DNA from: an uncultured Muribaculaceae bacterium
GTDB taxonomy: Bacteria > Bacteroidota > Bacteroidia > Bacteroidales > Muribaculaceae
Length of the DNA stretch: 64,000 bases
NCBI GenBank assembly: GCA_910589055.1
Contig: CAJURN010000002.1
Location: forward strand, 124,909 to 188,908
Direction of reading: 5' to 3'
A program made the translations under genes and the position numbers. Under the pieces are notes generated by a model. It saw only the letters and a list, made by a program, of their open reading frames with translations, was not told where the DNA came from and searched no databases. Of the stretch, positions 26,626-34,550 are shown piece after piece (within the stretch, counting starts at the first letter, position 1; every line of letters begins with the position of its first letter).

Positions 26626-27577
26626 CGTCGGATTTTTCCTTGTATTGCTCGAATAAGTTTTCAACATTTGCCGAGGGCACGAAAAGGCTCAGACGTCCGC
26701 TTATTTCCATGCGGTCGGTGTTCAGGTCGTCGGGCGAGCAGCTTATGCGCAGGATGTGGTTGTAGCCTCGCGAGGGGTTGGTGATGAACACCGTTGCGGC
26801 AAGTGTGCTTTCGGAAATGCTTTCGACGCCCCAGTAGGGTACACAGCCTTCCGATGCGCAGAATTGCATGAATTGTTCCATCGGAACTGTCTCGCGACGG
26901 GTCTTGCCGTATTCGTGCAGAAGAATCTCAAGATTCAGAATCATTTCGGGAATATCGGGCGCGCCGGTAAGAAATGCGTTGGCAAGAGTTTCGGCAGGGT
27001 AGGCGGAGTCGGCAAGAGGGATTGCGAAACCTTCATCGTCGAGGCCTATGAAGAGATTGGATGTGACTTCCTCGATTCCGTAGCGTTTTCCCGGGAGCAT
27101 GAACACGGAATCCCCCAGCTCCACGAGGCTTTCGGGATTGAATTCCGGCAAGTCGCGAGTGGCGGCCATACCGAAGTTTTTCATCCCTTCGATGAAATTT
27201 CGCTCGATTTCAGAACGCGTCTTTCCGTTTTCAAGTACTGAGTAATCAACGGGAAAGGTCATTATGGCGGTGTCGCTGCGTGGAGAAGTCCATTCGATGC
27301 GGTAGCTGCGTCCGTTGTCGATGCTCACACGGCATGAAGCTGAATCGCCTGCCGCGATGATATCGGTCCATCCGCCTTTCTCGAAGTCGATGCAGGCGAA
27401 TCTCGGGTCGCCGTTTCCTTCAAGGTCATCGGCATATGCCGCTTCAACAAATTCCACCACTTTGGGGTCGATGCCCCGGCGGAAGATCTCGGGGAAAAGG
27501 TGCAGCGATGCCACCGCCGGGCATGAAAGCACGGCGATGGCAAGCAATGCGTATATGAAGCGGCGTTTTTTAGGCAT
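26603..27577 (-). CDS. Membrane-anchored or exported protein of unknown family in a kinase operon
   Basis: About 324 residues. The start at 27577 is preferred: it lies 1 bp after the kinase stop codon (TGA T ATG) and begins MPKKRRFIYALLAIAVLSCPAVA, a signal peptide or membrane anchor. The longer frame from 27628 would run back into the kinase gene. The rest is a mixed alpha/beta domain with no recognised motif (for example RFACIDFEKGGWTDIIAAGDSASC). Its spacing implies co-translation with the kinase, so it may be a kinase partner or substrate on the outer face of the membrane. Confidence 0.6.
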   Translation of the reverse strand: MPKKRRFIYALLAIAVLSCPAVASLHLFPEIFRRGIDPKVVEFVEAAYADDLEGNGDPRFACIDFEKGGWTDIIAAGDSASCRVSIDNGRSYRIEWTSPRSDTAIMTFPVDYSVLENGKTRSEIERNFIEGMKNFGMAATRDLPEFNPESLVELGDSVFMLPGKRYGIEEVTSNLFIGLDDEGFAIPLADSAYPAETLANAFLTGAPDIPEMILNLEILLHEYGKTRRETVPMEQFMQFCASEGCVPYWGVESISESTLAATVFITNPSRGYNHILRISCSPDDLNTDRMEISGRLSLFVPSANVENLFEQYKEKSDDERIKFM

Positions 27578-27578
27578 A

Positions 27579-29390
27579 TCAGGGAATAATTGTCTCGATA
27601 TACTCTCCGGCCTCGTCGAAAACGTCACCCATCACAATCTGACCGTTGTCGGCCTGGACGTTGCGCAGGGTGTAGCCCGGTTTGCAGGTGACGCCACCGA
27701 GTGTTTTTTCGGAAGTGAATGTAATCATACCTTCGCCCGAGATTTTTCCGTTAAAAATCTCGCCTTCCCACGTGCCGTAGCTGAGCTGAAGTATGCCATA
27801 TTCGCCTTCTGTGGCTTCTGTTACGGCGTGTTTCAATGAGTTGTTCTCGGTCGGTTCAGTGAATGGCGATTCGACAGGTTGCCCGTTTTGAGTCCAGGTG
27901 CCGTCGGTGTTCTCAACAGGTACTCCGCCGTCAGTGTCGACAATCTGTGTATTGGTTTGCGTATCAGTTGTTTTTGGAGCTTCTTTGACAGATGTAGATG
28001 CCGGTTTCAGTTTGGTCTGAGTGTCGCTTTTGCGCAATTCGGTCACGAAAGAGCGGACATGTCGGCGTATGCGACCGCGGTTCTGATAAGCCCACGCGGT
28101 TGAGAGGGCTACAATCGCAAGCAGCAGTATGCTCACAACGGTTTTCCTTACCGATTTCCATGATATGGAGGGAGTCGGTTTGGGCTTGGACTCAGGTTTT
28201 GGCTCCGGCTTCGGAGTCGGTTTAGGTTTGGGAGTGGGTGTCGGTTTAGGCTCGGGTTGCGGCTCCGGCTCCGGTTGAGGTTTGGGAGGTGTGACAGGTT
28301 TTCCCGGGTCCTTGTCTTTCATCCGGGTGGGTTTGTCCTTGAGCACGGTTCCGGTGGATTCCTCCGCTGGCTTTACGATGGTTTCGGAACTTGTGCCGCT
28401 GCCGCCATCACGCAGTTCGGTGGGCTTGCTGTGGACGATTTTAGTTTCGAGAGTACCGTTAGTCTCGCGTATAACCTCGCATCCGAGAGCATGTGCGAAG
28501 TCGTCGACAGTCTGCGTGCGGTAGTCGAAAAGCGGATTCATGGCGTTGATTACGGCCTGACGGATGTATTTCGGCAGGTCGGCAACGCGGTATTGGTCCA
28601 GAAGTGTATCGGCCGGTTTGTTCGGGTCGGGATCTTTTCCGGTAAGAAGGAAGTACAGGGTCGCACCGAGTGCATACACGTCGGAGTAGGTTCCGAGCGG
28701 AGCACTCTCGCTGGGAATCATCTGTTCGGAAGGGGCATAACCGGGTGAATAGCCGATGTCGCCGCTGCTGTTGCGGGTGAAACTTCCGTCGTTGTTCATG
28801 TGCTTCGACACACCGAAGTCGATAAGTATCGGACGCGGCAGGCGATTGCCGTTCTCAGCCGGATAGAGCATGATGTTGTCCGGCTTGATGTCGAGATGCA
28901 GGAGCTTGTTGTCGTGCAGGATAGCCACTGCATCGAAAACCGGAAGCATGAGCTGGAGGGCGTCTCTGGCGTCAATCTGAAGGCGCTCTTTCTGCACATA
29001 TTGGCGGATGTTTCCGCCCGAGATGTAATCCATCACGTAGGCCACGCGCCCGGCGTCGTCGAACACGTCCTTTATTTCGATTATGTTGCGGTGCTTGATG
29101 CCGAGTTCGCGCAGGCGGTGAGCCTCGGCGAGGAAAGAGTCGCGGTATTCCCCGAAGTATTCCTTCTCGTCGTCGGAAGGTATGGGCACTCCGCTTTCCG
29201 AGCGTGTGCATTTACGCGGAAAGAACTCCTTCATTGCCAATATTGTGCCGCTGTCGACGTCCTCCACCATGTAGGTGAGGCCGAATCCTCCGCGGGAGTC
29301 AAGAAGGCGAATCACGCGATACGATCCGTTGGAGCCGGAGAGTATTGTTCCTGCGGCGAGCGAACCGCGGTTGTCGGGTTGTGTAGCCAT
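27579..29390 (-). CDS. Transmembrane Ser/Thr protein kinase with proline-rich linker
   Basis: A 603-residue Hanks-type kinase. Catalytic landmarks are all present: GGFG loop (34-37), AMK with K54, HLDIKPDN with D167 and N172, DFG (191-193) and APSEQ (219-223). After the kinase domain (to about 290) comes a Pro/Lys linker (about 363-407), one membrane helix (about 415-434) and an outer C-terminal region with MORN-like turns (GTWEGEIFNGKISGEGMITF). It therefore resembles PknB in layout but carries MORN-like instead of PASTA repeats. It follows the FHA gene by 6 bp, which supports a phospho-signalling pair. Confidence 0.92.
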   Translation of the reverse strand: MATQPDNRGSLAAGTILSGSNGSYRVIRLLDSRGGFGLTYMVEDVDSGTILAMKEFFPRKCTRSESGVPIPSDDEKEYFGEYRDSFLAEAHRLRELGIKHRNIIEIKDVFDDAGRVAYVMDYISGGNIRQYVQKERLQIDARDALQLMLPVFDAVAILHDNKLLHLDIKPDNIMLYPAENGNRLPRPILIDFGVSKHMNNDGSFTRNSSGDIGYSPGYAPSEQMIPSESAPLGTYSDVYALGATLYFLLTGKDPDPNKPADTLLDQYRVADLPKYIRQAVINAMNPLFDYRTQTVDDFAHALGCEVIRETNGTLETKIVHSKPTELRDGGSGTSSETIVKPAEESTGTVLKDKPTRMKDKDPGKPVTPPKPQPEPEPQPEPKPTPTPKPKPTPKPEPKPESKPKPTPSISWKSVRKTVVSILLLAIVALSTAWAYQNRGRIRRHVRSFVTELRKSDTQTKLKPASTSVKEAPKTTDTQTNTQIVDTDGGVPVENTDGTWTQNGQPVESPFTEPTENNSLKHAVTEATEGEYGILQLSYGTWEGEIFNGKISGEGMITFTSEKTLGGVTCKPGYTLRNVQADNGQIVMGDVFDEAGEYIETIIP

Positions 29391-29396
29391 GATGTT

Positions 29397-29897
29397 TTAT
29401 TTTTCGAGGATGAGTTCGGTATCGCCAAGGCGTATGCGGTCGCCGAAGGCAAGTTCGGCACGTTCGCCTGGATGCAGCTCACGGCGGTTTACTGTAACGG
29501 CGTTGAGAGCTTTGACAACACGCAGAGAGAATCGCGGAGCGGAACCGGAATTTTCAACGGTAAGTTCCACGGAGCGTCGGCTGGCATAGTCGTCGTCAAT
29601 CTGAATGTCGGATTTCTGCACGGGGTCGCGGCGCCCGATGGTGTTGACGCCTTGTTTCAGAGGAAAAGATTTGCCTCCCACGGAGATTTTTCCGGGAGCG
29701 ACAGCCGGGGCAGGGGAGGGCTTGGCGGGAGCTGGACCCTCGCCATTTATTATGGTCTTGCCGTCGGGGAGCACCTGCACCTCGTTGAATTCTCCGCAGA
29801 TGGGACATTCAAACTCGTATGTATCGGCAAACGGAGGTTTCTGCTCGATGAATACCCTGCGACAAGCGGGATTTTTACATAGTATTTTGAGATCCAT
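29397..29897 (-). CDS. FHA domain protein with N-terminal zinc ribbon
   Basis: A 166-residue cytoplasmic protein. Residues 1-40 form a zinc ribbon with C7-x4-C12 and C31-x2-C34. The C-terminal part is a forkhead-associated domain (about 85-166) with NTIGRRDP and a conserved phosphothreonine-binding layout (QIDDDYASRRSVELT); the expected serine/histidine pair is partly visible as SRR. FHA domains read phosphothreonine and are the usual partners of bacterial Ser/Thr kinases. It is the first gene of the operon, directly before the kinase. Confidence 0.88.
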   Translation of the reverse strand: MDLKILCKNPACRRVFIEQKPPFADTYEFECPICGEFNEVQVLPDGKTIINGEGPAPAKPSPAPAVAPGKISVGGKSFPLKQGVNTIGRRDPVQKSDIQIDDDYASRRSVELTVENSGSAPRFSLRVVKALNAVTVNRRELHPGERAELAFGDRIRLGDTELILEK

Positions 29898-29941
29898 ATC
29901 AAGAAATGCTATAATCAGAGAAAGAATCGGCTAAGCCGCAG

Positions 29942-29949
29942 GCAAATAT
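29942..29949 (-). promoter_or_regulatory. Possible -7 box for the FHA/kinase operon
   Basis: TATATTTG on the minus strand is a perfect -7 element about 45 bp before the ATG at 29897. No TTTG stands 19-21 bp upstream. Confidence 0.4.
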
Positions 29950-29978
29950 AGTCAAAAAAAATGACATGGCATGCCTCC

Positions 29979-30028
29979 GTCATGATGAAACTTGATAAAT
30001 CAGGATAAAACATGATGAATCCTGATTC
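29979..30028. repeat. 10-bp phased repeat array, downstream copy
   Basis: Five consecutive 10-bp units occur without gaps: TCATGATGAA, ACTTGATAAA, TCAGGATAAA, ACATGATGAA, TCCTGATTCA. The array ends inside the stop region of the four-helix-bundle gene, and its units resemble the array on the other side of that gene (30801-30860). The 10-bp period places equivalent bases on one face of the helix. Confidence 0.7.
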
Positions 30029-30779
30029 ATTTATTAACCGGGCGGGTGCCGTTACAACGCGGATAGTCACTACAACCCCAAAATTCCCGCCCCTGCATCC
30101 GGCCTTTTTTCTGAAGTCGCCGCAGCATCGGTTTGCCACACTCGGGGCATGTGGGCGCTTTTTCCAAAACAGCCTGATTCCGTCGTGCTTCGAGCCTCTC
30201 GGCTGTCATGTTTTCGGAGAATCCACCCTGAAGTCTGAATTGATCCAGCAATCCTTGGAGTTGGGATTGCAGCATGCGGTTGATTCTTACGCATAAAATG
30301 AGCATTGCATTGGCTGCAATTTCGGGAGAATCACTCTCAATCCAAGGGTCGTATTTGCTTTTTTGAGCAAGGATATGGGCTGCGGCATCATGTAGCAGGC
30401 TGTTGGTATATCGGGGAGCATCCAGTTCGGTTTTCCAAATGGCTTCGCGGTCGGGATGCCCGAGCGGCCATATCACGGCTTTGCGGCGCAGCAGGAAGTT
30501 GAAGAAATCGCCCTGTACTTCGTCGAGACTTGCGCGAGCCACGTCGAGCAATCGCATCTCGGTCTCAATCGAAGTGGAAGCTCTGGCTGTACCTTCGGCT
30601 ATGTTCGCGACGCCACAGCGTGCGGCAAGCACCATTTGGTCGTATAGACGTCGCCCCGGGTCGATGCGGTAGTCGATAAAGCGGTCGCAGAAACTTTGGG
30701 TGCCGAGTTGGATAATGTTGGCAAGAATCCAGGAATTGAGCCAGAAATATGACTGGGAGAATTTGATTTCGACACCCAT
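30027..30779 (-). CDS. Four-helix-bundle protein with C-terminal topoisomerase-type zinc ribbon
   Basis: A 250-residue protein. The first half matches the four-helix-bundle (S23/Avd-like) family (GTQSFCDRFIDYRIDPGRRLYDQM, ANIAEGTARASTSIETEMRLLDVARASLDE), and the middle is the additional suffix region (about 130-205). The C-terminus is a zinc ribbon of the type found in topoisomerase I tails: CPECGKPMLRR then FWGCSDYPRC (C4). Related bundles form pentamers and bind nucleic acid, so the protein may bind DNA or RNA. It is flanked on both sides by 10-bp phased repeats, which suggests it recognises them. No reverse transcriptase is present nearby, so this is not a diversity-generating retroelement. 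Confidence 0.8.
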   Translation of the reverse strand: MGVEIKFSQSYFWLNSWILANIIQLGTQSFCDRFIDYRIDPGRRLYDQMVLAARCGVANIAEGTARASTSIETEMRLLDVARASLDEVQGDFFNFLLRRKAVIWPLGHPDREAIWKTELDAPRYTNSLLHDAAAHILAQKSKYDPWIESDSPEIAANAMLILCVRINRMLQSQLQGLLDQFRLQGGFSENMTAERLEARRNQAVLEKAPTCPECGKPMLRRLQKKGRMQGREFWGCSDYPRCNGTRPVNK

Positions 30780-30800
30780 GGTAGTAGAGGTTAGGATTTA

Positions 30801-30860
30801 ACATGATGTATCAAGATGCATCATGATGTCACATGTTGCATCATGTTGCATCTTGATGTT
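30801..30860. repeat. 10-bp phased repeat array, upstream copy
   Basis: Six consecutive 10-bp units: ACATGATGTA, TCAAGATGCA, TCATGATGTC, ACATGTTGCA, TCATGTTGCA, TCTTGATGTT. Consensus WCATGWTGCA. Given the -7 box at 30862-30869, the array falls in the 5' leader of the four-helix-bundle gene. The units are nearly palindromic (CATGATG/CATCATG). Confidence 0.8.
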
Positions 30861-30861
30861 G

Positions 30862-30869
30862 CAAAGATA
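30862..30869 (-). promoter_or_regulatory. Likely -7 box for the four-helix-bundle gene
   Basis: TATCTTTG on the minus strand is a perfect -7 element directly bordering the repeat array. No TTTG is at the standard distance. Transcription from here would carry the array in the leader. Confidence 0.4.
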
Positions 30870-30870
30870 C

Positions 30871-30910
30871 AAAAAAATCGGGCGCCGTAGCGGAGTGCGG
30901 CGCCCGATTT
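30871..30910 (-). terminator. Terminator of the aspT-aspD operon
   Basis: A perfect 13-bp stem (30875-30887 with 30898-30910, GC-rich core CGGGCGCCG) is followed on the minus strand by a run of seven T. It lies 12 bp past the aspD stop. Confidence 0.85.
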
Positions 30911-30921
30911 GGATAAGTTGC

Positions 30922-32556
30922 TTATTTTGAGGTGTATTCTGTGTGGTATTCGTCGAGAATCTGTCGGATTTTCGTGCCGATTTTCAGATAGTCGGCCTCG
31001 TTCAGATTGGCTTCCGAAGTACGTATCGACCAGTCCGGTCCGTCGAATCCGCTGCCGTTAAGAACCACGACTGCCGTTTCGGCTGCAAGCCTCATCGTCA
31101 CGTCAAGCGGATTGTGTGCCTTGGCAAGCCACGCGGCGAAGTCGTCGCCATAGATTTTCTTGGCCCATACCATCATGTCGATTTCGCTGTAATAGCCCAC
31201 ACGCAGCGGGTCGGAAAGGAGCTTGAATCCGGTAGTGGACCACAGGGCCTCCAGTCGGTCGGTAATCATTTTCTGCATCTCTGTCTTGTAGCGGTTGTCG
31301 GTGTCGAGCAGGGAATTTAGGGCAAAGAATGACATCTGGGTCTGCTGCGGCAGGGAGAGTCCGGCTGTATGGTTCAGTGCTACCGCGCGGCTGTCGGCAG
31401 CCATGCGGTCGATAAACCTAAGCCCGGGAACATCGGTTGTCAGCGAGCCGTAGCGCTTGAGAAGGTCTTTCTTGTCGGCTTCGGAAAGGGATGCAAGCAG
31501 GTCGTCGCACACGTTTTTCTTGTTGAGAGCCACCACTGCGAGTCTCCATCCTGTCGCGCCGAAGTATTTCGAGAAAGAGTATACACACAAGGTGTTGTAA
31601 GGCAGGATGTACATCAGAGACTTGAAATCCTTTGCGAAAGTACCGTACACATCGTCGGTGACGATGATAAGGTTGGGATTGTCCTTGCGCACGATGTCGA
31701 CAAGGCGCTCCATGTCGTGGTCGGACAGGCGGTAGCTTGGCGGGTTGGACGGGTTGATGAGACAGAGGAGTTTCACCTTGGGGTCGCGGAGCTTGTCAAG
31801 TTCCTCGTCGGAGTACTGCCAGTAGTGATAACCGTCGGCATCGACAGGATTTGCTGAAATCTTCTCCACATCGAATCCGTAGCGGTCGAGTTCGGGGATT
31901 TCGAGATAGGGAGTGAAGATAGGAGTCATCAGGGCAATCTTGTCGCCTTTGTTCACGAGGTGGTTCACCTGCAATGAATCAAAGATATAGCACATTGCCG
32001 CAGTGCCGCCCTCTGTTGCGAATAGGTCGTAGTCCTTGCCTCCGCCCGCTGCGTGGTTGCCCATTTCCTGAGCGAGATAAGGCTGTACGGCGGCTTCGGT
32101 ATATTTGAGGATTCGCACCGGTGTGGGGTACTGGTCGCCGATGATACCTTCGGCCCATTCGTGGGCGAGTTCGTCGGGGTCGGCGCCGAGTGTGCCGGTC
32201 ATATAGTTGTAGGCCTTTTCGAGGAATTTTCCGGCTTCGGAATCCGCGTTATTCTTGATGAACTCGCGCAGGCGTTCGCCGGCACCTTGAGGTGAGGGGA
32301 TTCCGGCGATACCGGGTTCGGCGGTGTATACGCGGCGACATTCGCTCACGGCCCAGGAGCCGAGAAGGAAGAACGCTTCACGCGGTGTGGCTGCAATCCA
32401 GTTGGGGTTGCCGCGTCCGGCGTTAAGGAATGTGGCGCTGCTCTTGCGAGCGTCCTGCTGTGCGAGAGCAATCAGCTCGTTCTTGATCTCGAAAGGACTT
32501 AGTTTGCTAAGGTCTCTTTCGTAGCTGCGGCTGAGGGGATTCTGTTCAGTTGACAT
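30922..32556 (-). CDS. aspD: L-aspartate 4-decarboxylase (bifunctional aspartate aminotransferase type)
   Basis: A 544-residue fold-type I PLP enzyme that converts L-aspartate to L-alanine and CO2. The PLP-lysine lies in YSFSKYFGATGWR, and NPSNPPSYRLS plus IVTDDVYGTF are the expected neighbouring blocks. Length is typical of AspD rather than plain aspartate aminotransferase (about 400). The gene lies 25 bp downstream of aspT on the same strand. Together they exchange aspartate for alanine and consume a cytoplasmic proton, which builds proton motive force and raises internal pH. Confidence 0.93.
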   Translation of the reverse strand: MSTEQNPLSRSYERDLSKLSPFEIKNELIALAQQDARKSSATFLNAGRGNPNWIAATPREAFFLLGSWAVSECRRVYTAEPGIAGIPSPQGAGERLREFIKNNADSEAGKFLEKAYNYMTGTLGADPDELAHEWAEGIIGDQYPTPVRILKYTEAAVQPYLAQEMGNHAAGGGKDYDLFATEGGTAAMCYIFDSLQVNHLVNKGDKIALMTPIFTPYLEIPELDRYGFDVEKISANPVDADGYHYWQYSDEELDKLRDPKVKLLCLINPSNPPSYRLSDHDMERLVDIVRKDNPNLIIVTDDVYGTFAKDFKSLMYILPYNTLCVYSFSKYFGATGWRLAVVALNKKNVCDDLLASLSEADKKDLLKRYGSLTTDVPGLRFIDRMAADSRAVALNHTAGLSLPQQTQMSFFALNSLLDTDNRYKTEMQKMITDRLEALWSTTGFKLLSDPLRVGYYSEIDMMVWAKKIYGDDFAAWLAKAHNPLDVTMRLAAETAVVVLNGSGFDGPDWSIRTSEANLNEADYLKIGTKIRQILDEYHTEYTSK

Positions 32557-32581
32557 TGGGATAGTATTTGTATTAAGTAGG

Positions 32582-34282
32582 TTAAAGTATCAGGGTAATT
32601 GCCACGCCCATCAGGATGAGCAATGTGTTGCCGATGGCGTAGGTGATAGTGTAGCCGAGAGCCGGCACGGTGGAACCGAGGGAATCCTGGATTGCACCGA
32701 GTGAAGCGGTTGTGACGCGGCTGCCTGCCACACATCCGAGATTGATGGCGGGGTGGAACTTGAATATTTTCGCTCCGGCCCAGATGCCGATGATAAGGGG
32801 TAGGGTGGTAGCGATGATACCGGCAACGAAGAGCATCAGACCAACTTCCTTGATTCCGCTCACGAAGGTCGGGGCGGCGGTAATGCCGATGACGGCTATA
32901 AACATGTTCAGGCCGAGGTTATTGAGCAGCCATACCGACGATTCAGGTATGCGTCCGAAAGTCGGATGCTTGGAGCGCAACCAACCGAGCACGAGACCTG
33001 CGATAAGCGCGCCGCCACTGGTGCTCAGGCTGATAGGTATGCCGCCTGCGTGGATGGTGATGGCGCCGATGAGTGCGCCGATGAAGATGCCGAGACCAAC
33101 AAACACCATATCTGTGGCTTTCGACGGGCGGTCGGCGTAACCGATGGCCGGGGCAGCCGTGTCAACATCGTGTTTGAGTCCGGTGAGAGTGAGGATGTCA
33201 CCACGCTGGAGCGAAGTCTTTGACAGTACGGGAATGGTCTGTCCCGAGCGTGTGATTCCGGAGATTGAAACACCGGCCATGAAAGGCTTCGAACGTAGGG
33301 TGTCCACGGTGATGTCGTCACATTCTTTCTTTGAAATCATGACGGGAATACGTTCCACGACAAAGGAGAGAAGTTCGTTGTCGGCCACTTCGGGGCCAAT
33401 CCACGATTCGTCTTCGATTACAAACTCGCGACGTCCCGAAAGCACCAGTTCATCGCCTTTTGAAATCATTACCGATCCTGCGGGGTCATCGACAATCTTT
33501 CCGTCCTGACGCACGCGCTCCACGAATATGCGGCGTCCGAGTTCGGCGAAGTGTGCCGCGATGTCATCAATGCTGCGGGGGGTAGCGAAGAAATCGCTGT
33601 CGGCGCGGTAGGCACGGAACACCACGGGACGCTGTACCGAAATGAAAGCCGGGTCGGTTGTGAGCGAACCCTGGTTCATTTCCTTCTCCAGTTCCGCGGT
33701 CTGTTGTTTTACTTTCTTTATGCCGCCGAGCATAGCCGGGCCGATATAACTGAGGATATAGGCTGAGCCGATGGTACCGAAAATGTAGGTTACGGCGTAG
33801 CAAACGGGCACGATGTCGGTCCACGACTGCTTGTCGGAGGCCGATACAGCCAGATTGCTGATAGTGTCGTCGGCAACACCGATTACAGCCGAGATTGTCT
33901 GTGCTCCGGCAAAGAGTCCGGCAGCCTCGCCGGGATTATATCCGAAAGCGAAGGCAACGCCCACTGTGACAGCGAAGCACACAACACACATGAAGCAGGC
34001 GAAAAGTACCTGCTTGATGCCCGAACCTCGCATGGCCTTGAAAAACTGCGGGCCTACGCTGTATCCGATTGCAAACAGGAACAGAAGGAAGAAAACGGAC
34101 TTGATGGGGCCGGGGATGGGAATATTCATCTGTCCCACGAGCACGCCCACAAGGAGCACCGATGTGACGGTGCCCAGCGAAAAAGTTTTGTACTTCAGCT
34201 TCCCGATAAAGAAGCCGATGCCAAGAGTCAGAAAAATCGGTATGGATGGATTCTCCCGAAAAGTCTCAATTAGCCATTCCAT
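32582..34282 (-). CDS. aspT: Aspartate:alanine antiporter AspT
   Basis: A 566-residue transporter of the aspartate:alanine exchanger family. About five membrane helices at each end enclose two TrkA_C (RCK-C) domains in the middle (about residues 190-360), the layout of AspT-type carriers. Motifs include GYSVGPQFF and, in the second half, GLNMFIAVIGI and GAKIFKFHPAINLGCVAGS. It imports aspartate against alanine for the decarboxylase encoded downstream. It starts the two-gene operon; the divergent gap to the efflux operon (34283-34550) holds no other gene. Confidence 0.92.
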   Translation of the reverse strand: MEWLIETFRENPSIPIFLTLGIGFFIGKLKYKTFSLGTVTSVLLVGVLVGQMNIPIPGPIKSVFFLLFLFAIGYSVGPQFFKAMRGSGIKQVLFACFMCVVCFAVTVGVAFAFGYNPGEAAGLFAGAQTISAVIGVADDTISNLAVSASDKQSWTDIVPVCYAVTYIFGTIGSAYILSYIGPAMLGGIKKVKQQTAELEKEMNQGSLTTDPAFISVQRPVVFRAYRADSDFFATPRSIDDIAAHFAELGRRIFVERVRQDGKIVDDPAGSVMISKGDELVLSGRREFVIEDESWIGPEVADNELLSFVVERIPVMISKKECDDITVDTLRSKPFMAGVSISGITRSGQTIPVLSKTSLQRGDILTLTGLKHDVDTAAPAIGYADRPSKATDMVFVGLGIFIGALIGAITIHAGGIPISLSTSGGALIAGLVLGWLRSKHPTFGRIPESSVWLLNNLGLNMFIAVIGITAAPTFVSGIKEVGLMLFVAGIIATTLPLIIGIWAGAKIFKFHPAINLGCVAGSRVTTASLGAIQDSLGSTVPALGYTITYAIGNTLLILMGVAITLIL

Positions 34283-34436
34283 AAGAAGTTGTTTGTTTGG
34301 GTTAGTTTGATATTGTCAGTTGTAATAATAACATCCCGACTCTCGCATAGGTTTTGAAAATTATGAATTTAATCCTCCGCTATGCGTAATATGCCACTTT
34401 ATTGTCACGGGAATATTATGCGTAAGGAAAAATATA

Positions 34437-34444
34437 TACCTTTG
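34437..34444 (+). promoter_or_regulatory. Possible -7 box for the RND efflux operon
   Basis: TACCTTTG matches the Bacteroidetes -7 element exactly. The -33 region does not contain TTTG. It would give a leader of about 100 nt to the ATG at 34551. Confidence 0.45.
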
Positions 34445-34550
34445 TGCAAACAAATAGCCTTGACCGGCGTTTTAAATGTATTAAATATTCATCATCGGAC
34501 CCTCGCGGGTGTTTTCCGGCTTTGTTCCGGACCTAATACATATCATCACA

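Noticed and set aside
30027..30779. Diversity-generating retroelement (Avd-like accessory gene)
   Set aside because: The protein family is related to Avd, but no reverse transcriptase or template/variable repeat pair is seen in the window, and the 10-bp arrays are not variable-region pairs.
30801..30860. CRISPR array
   Set aside because: The repeat unit is 10 bp with no spacers, and there are no cas genes.
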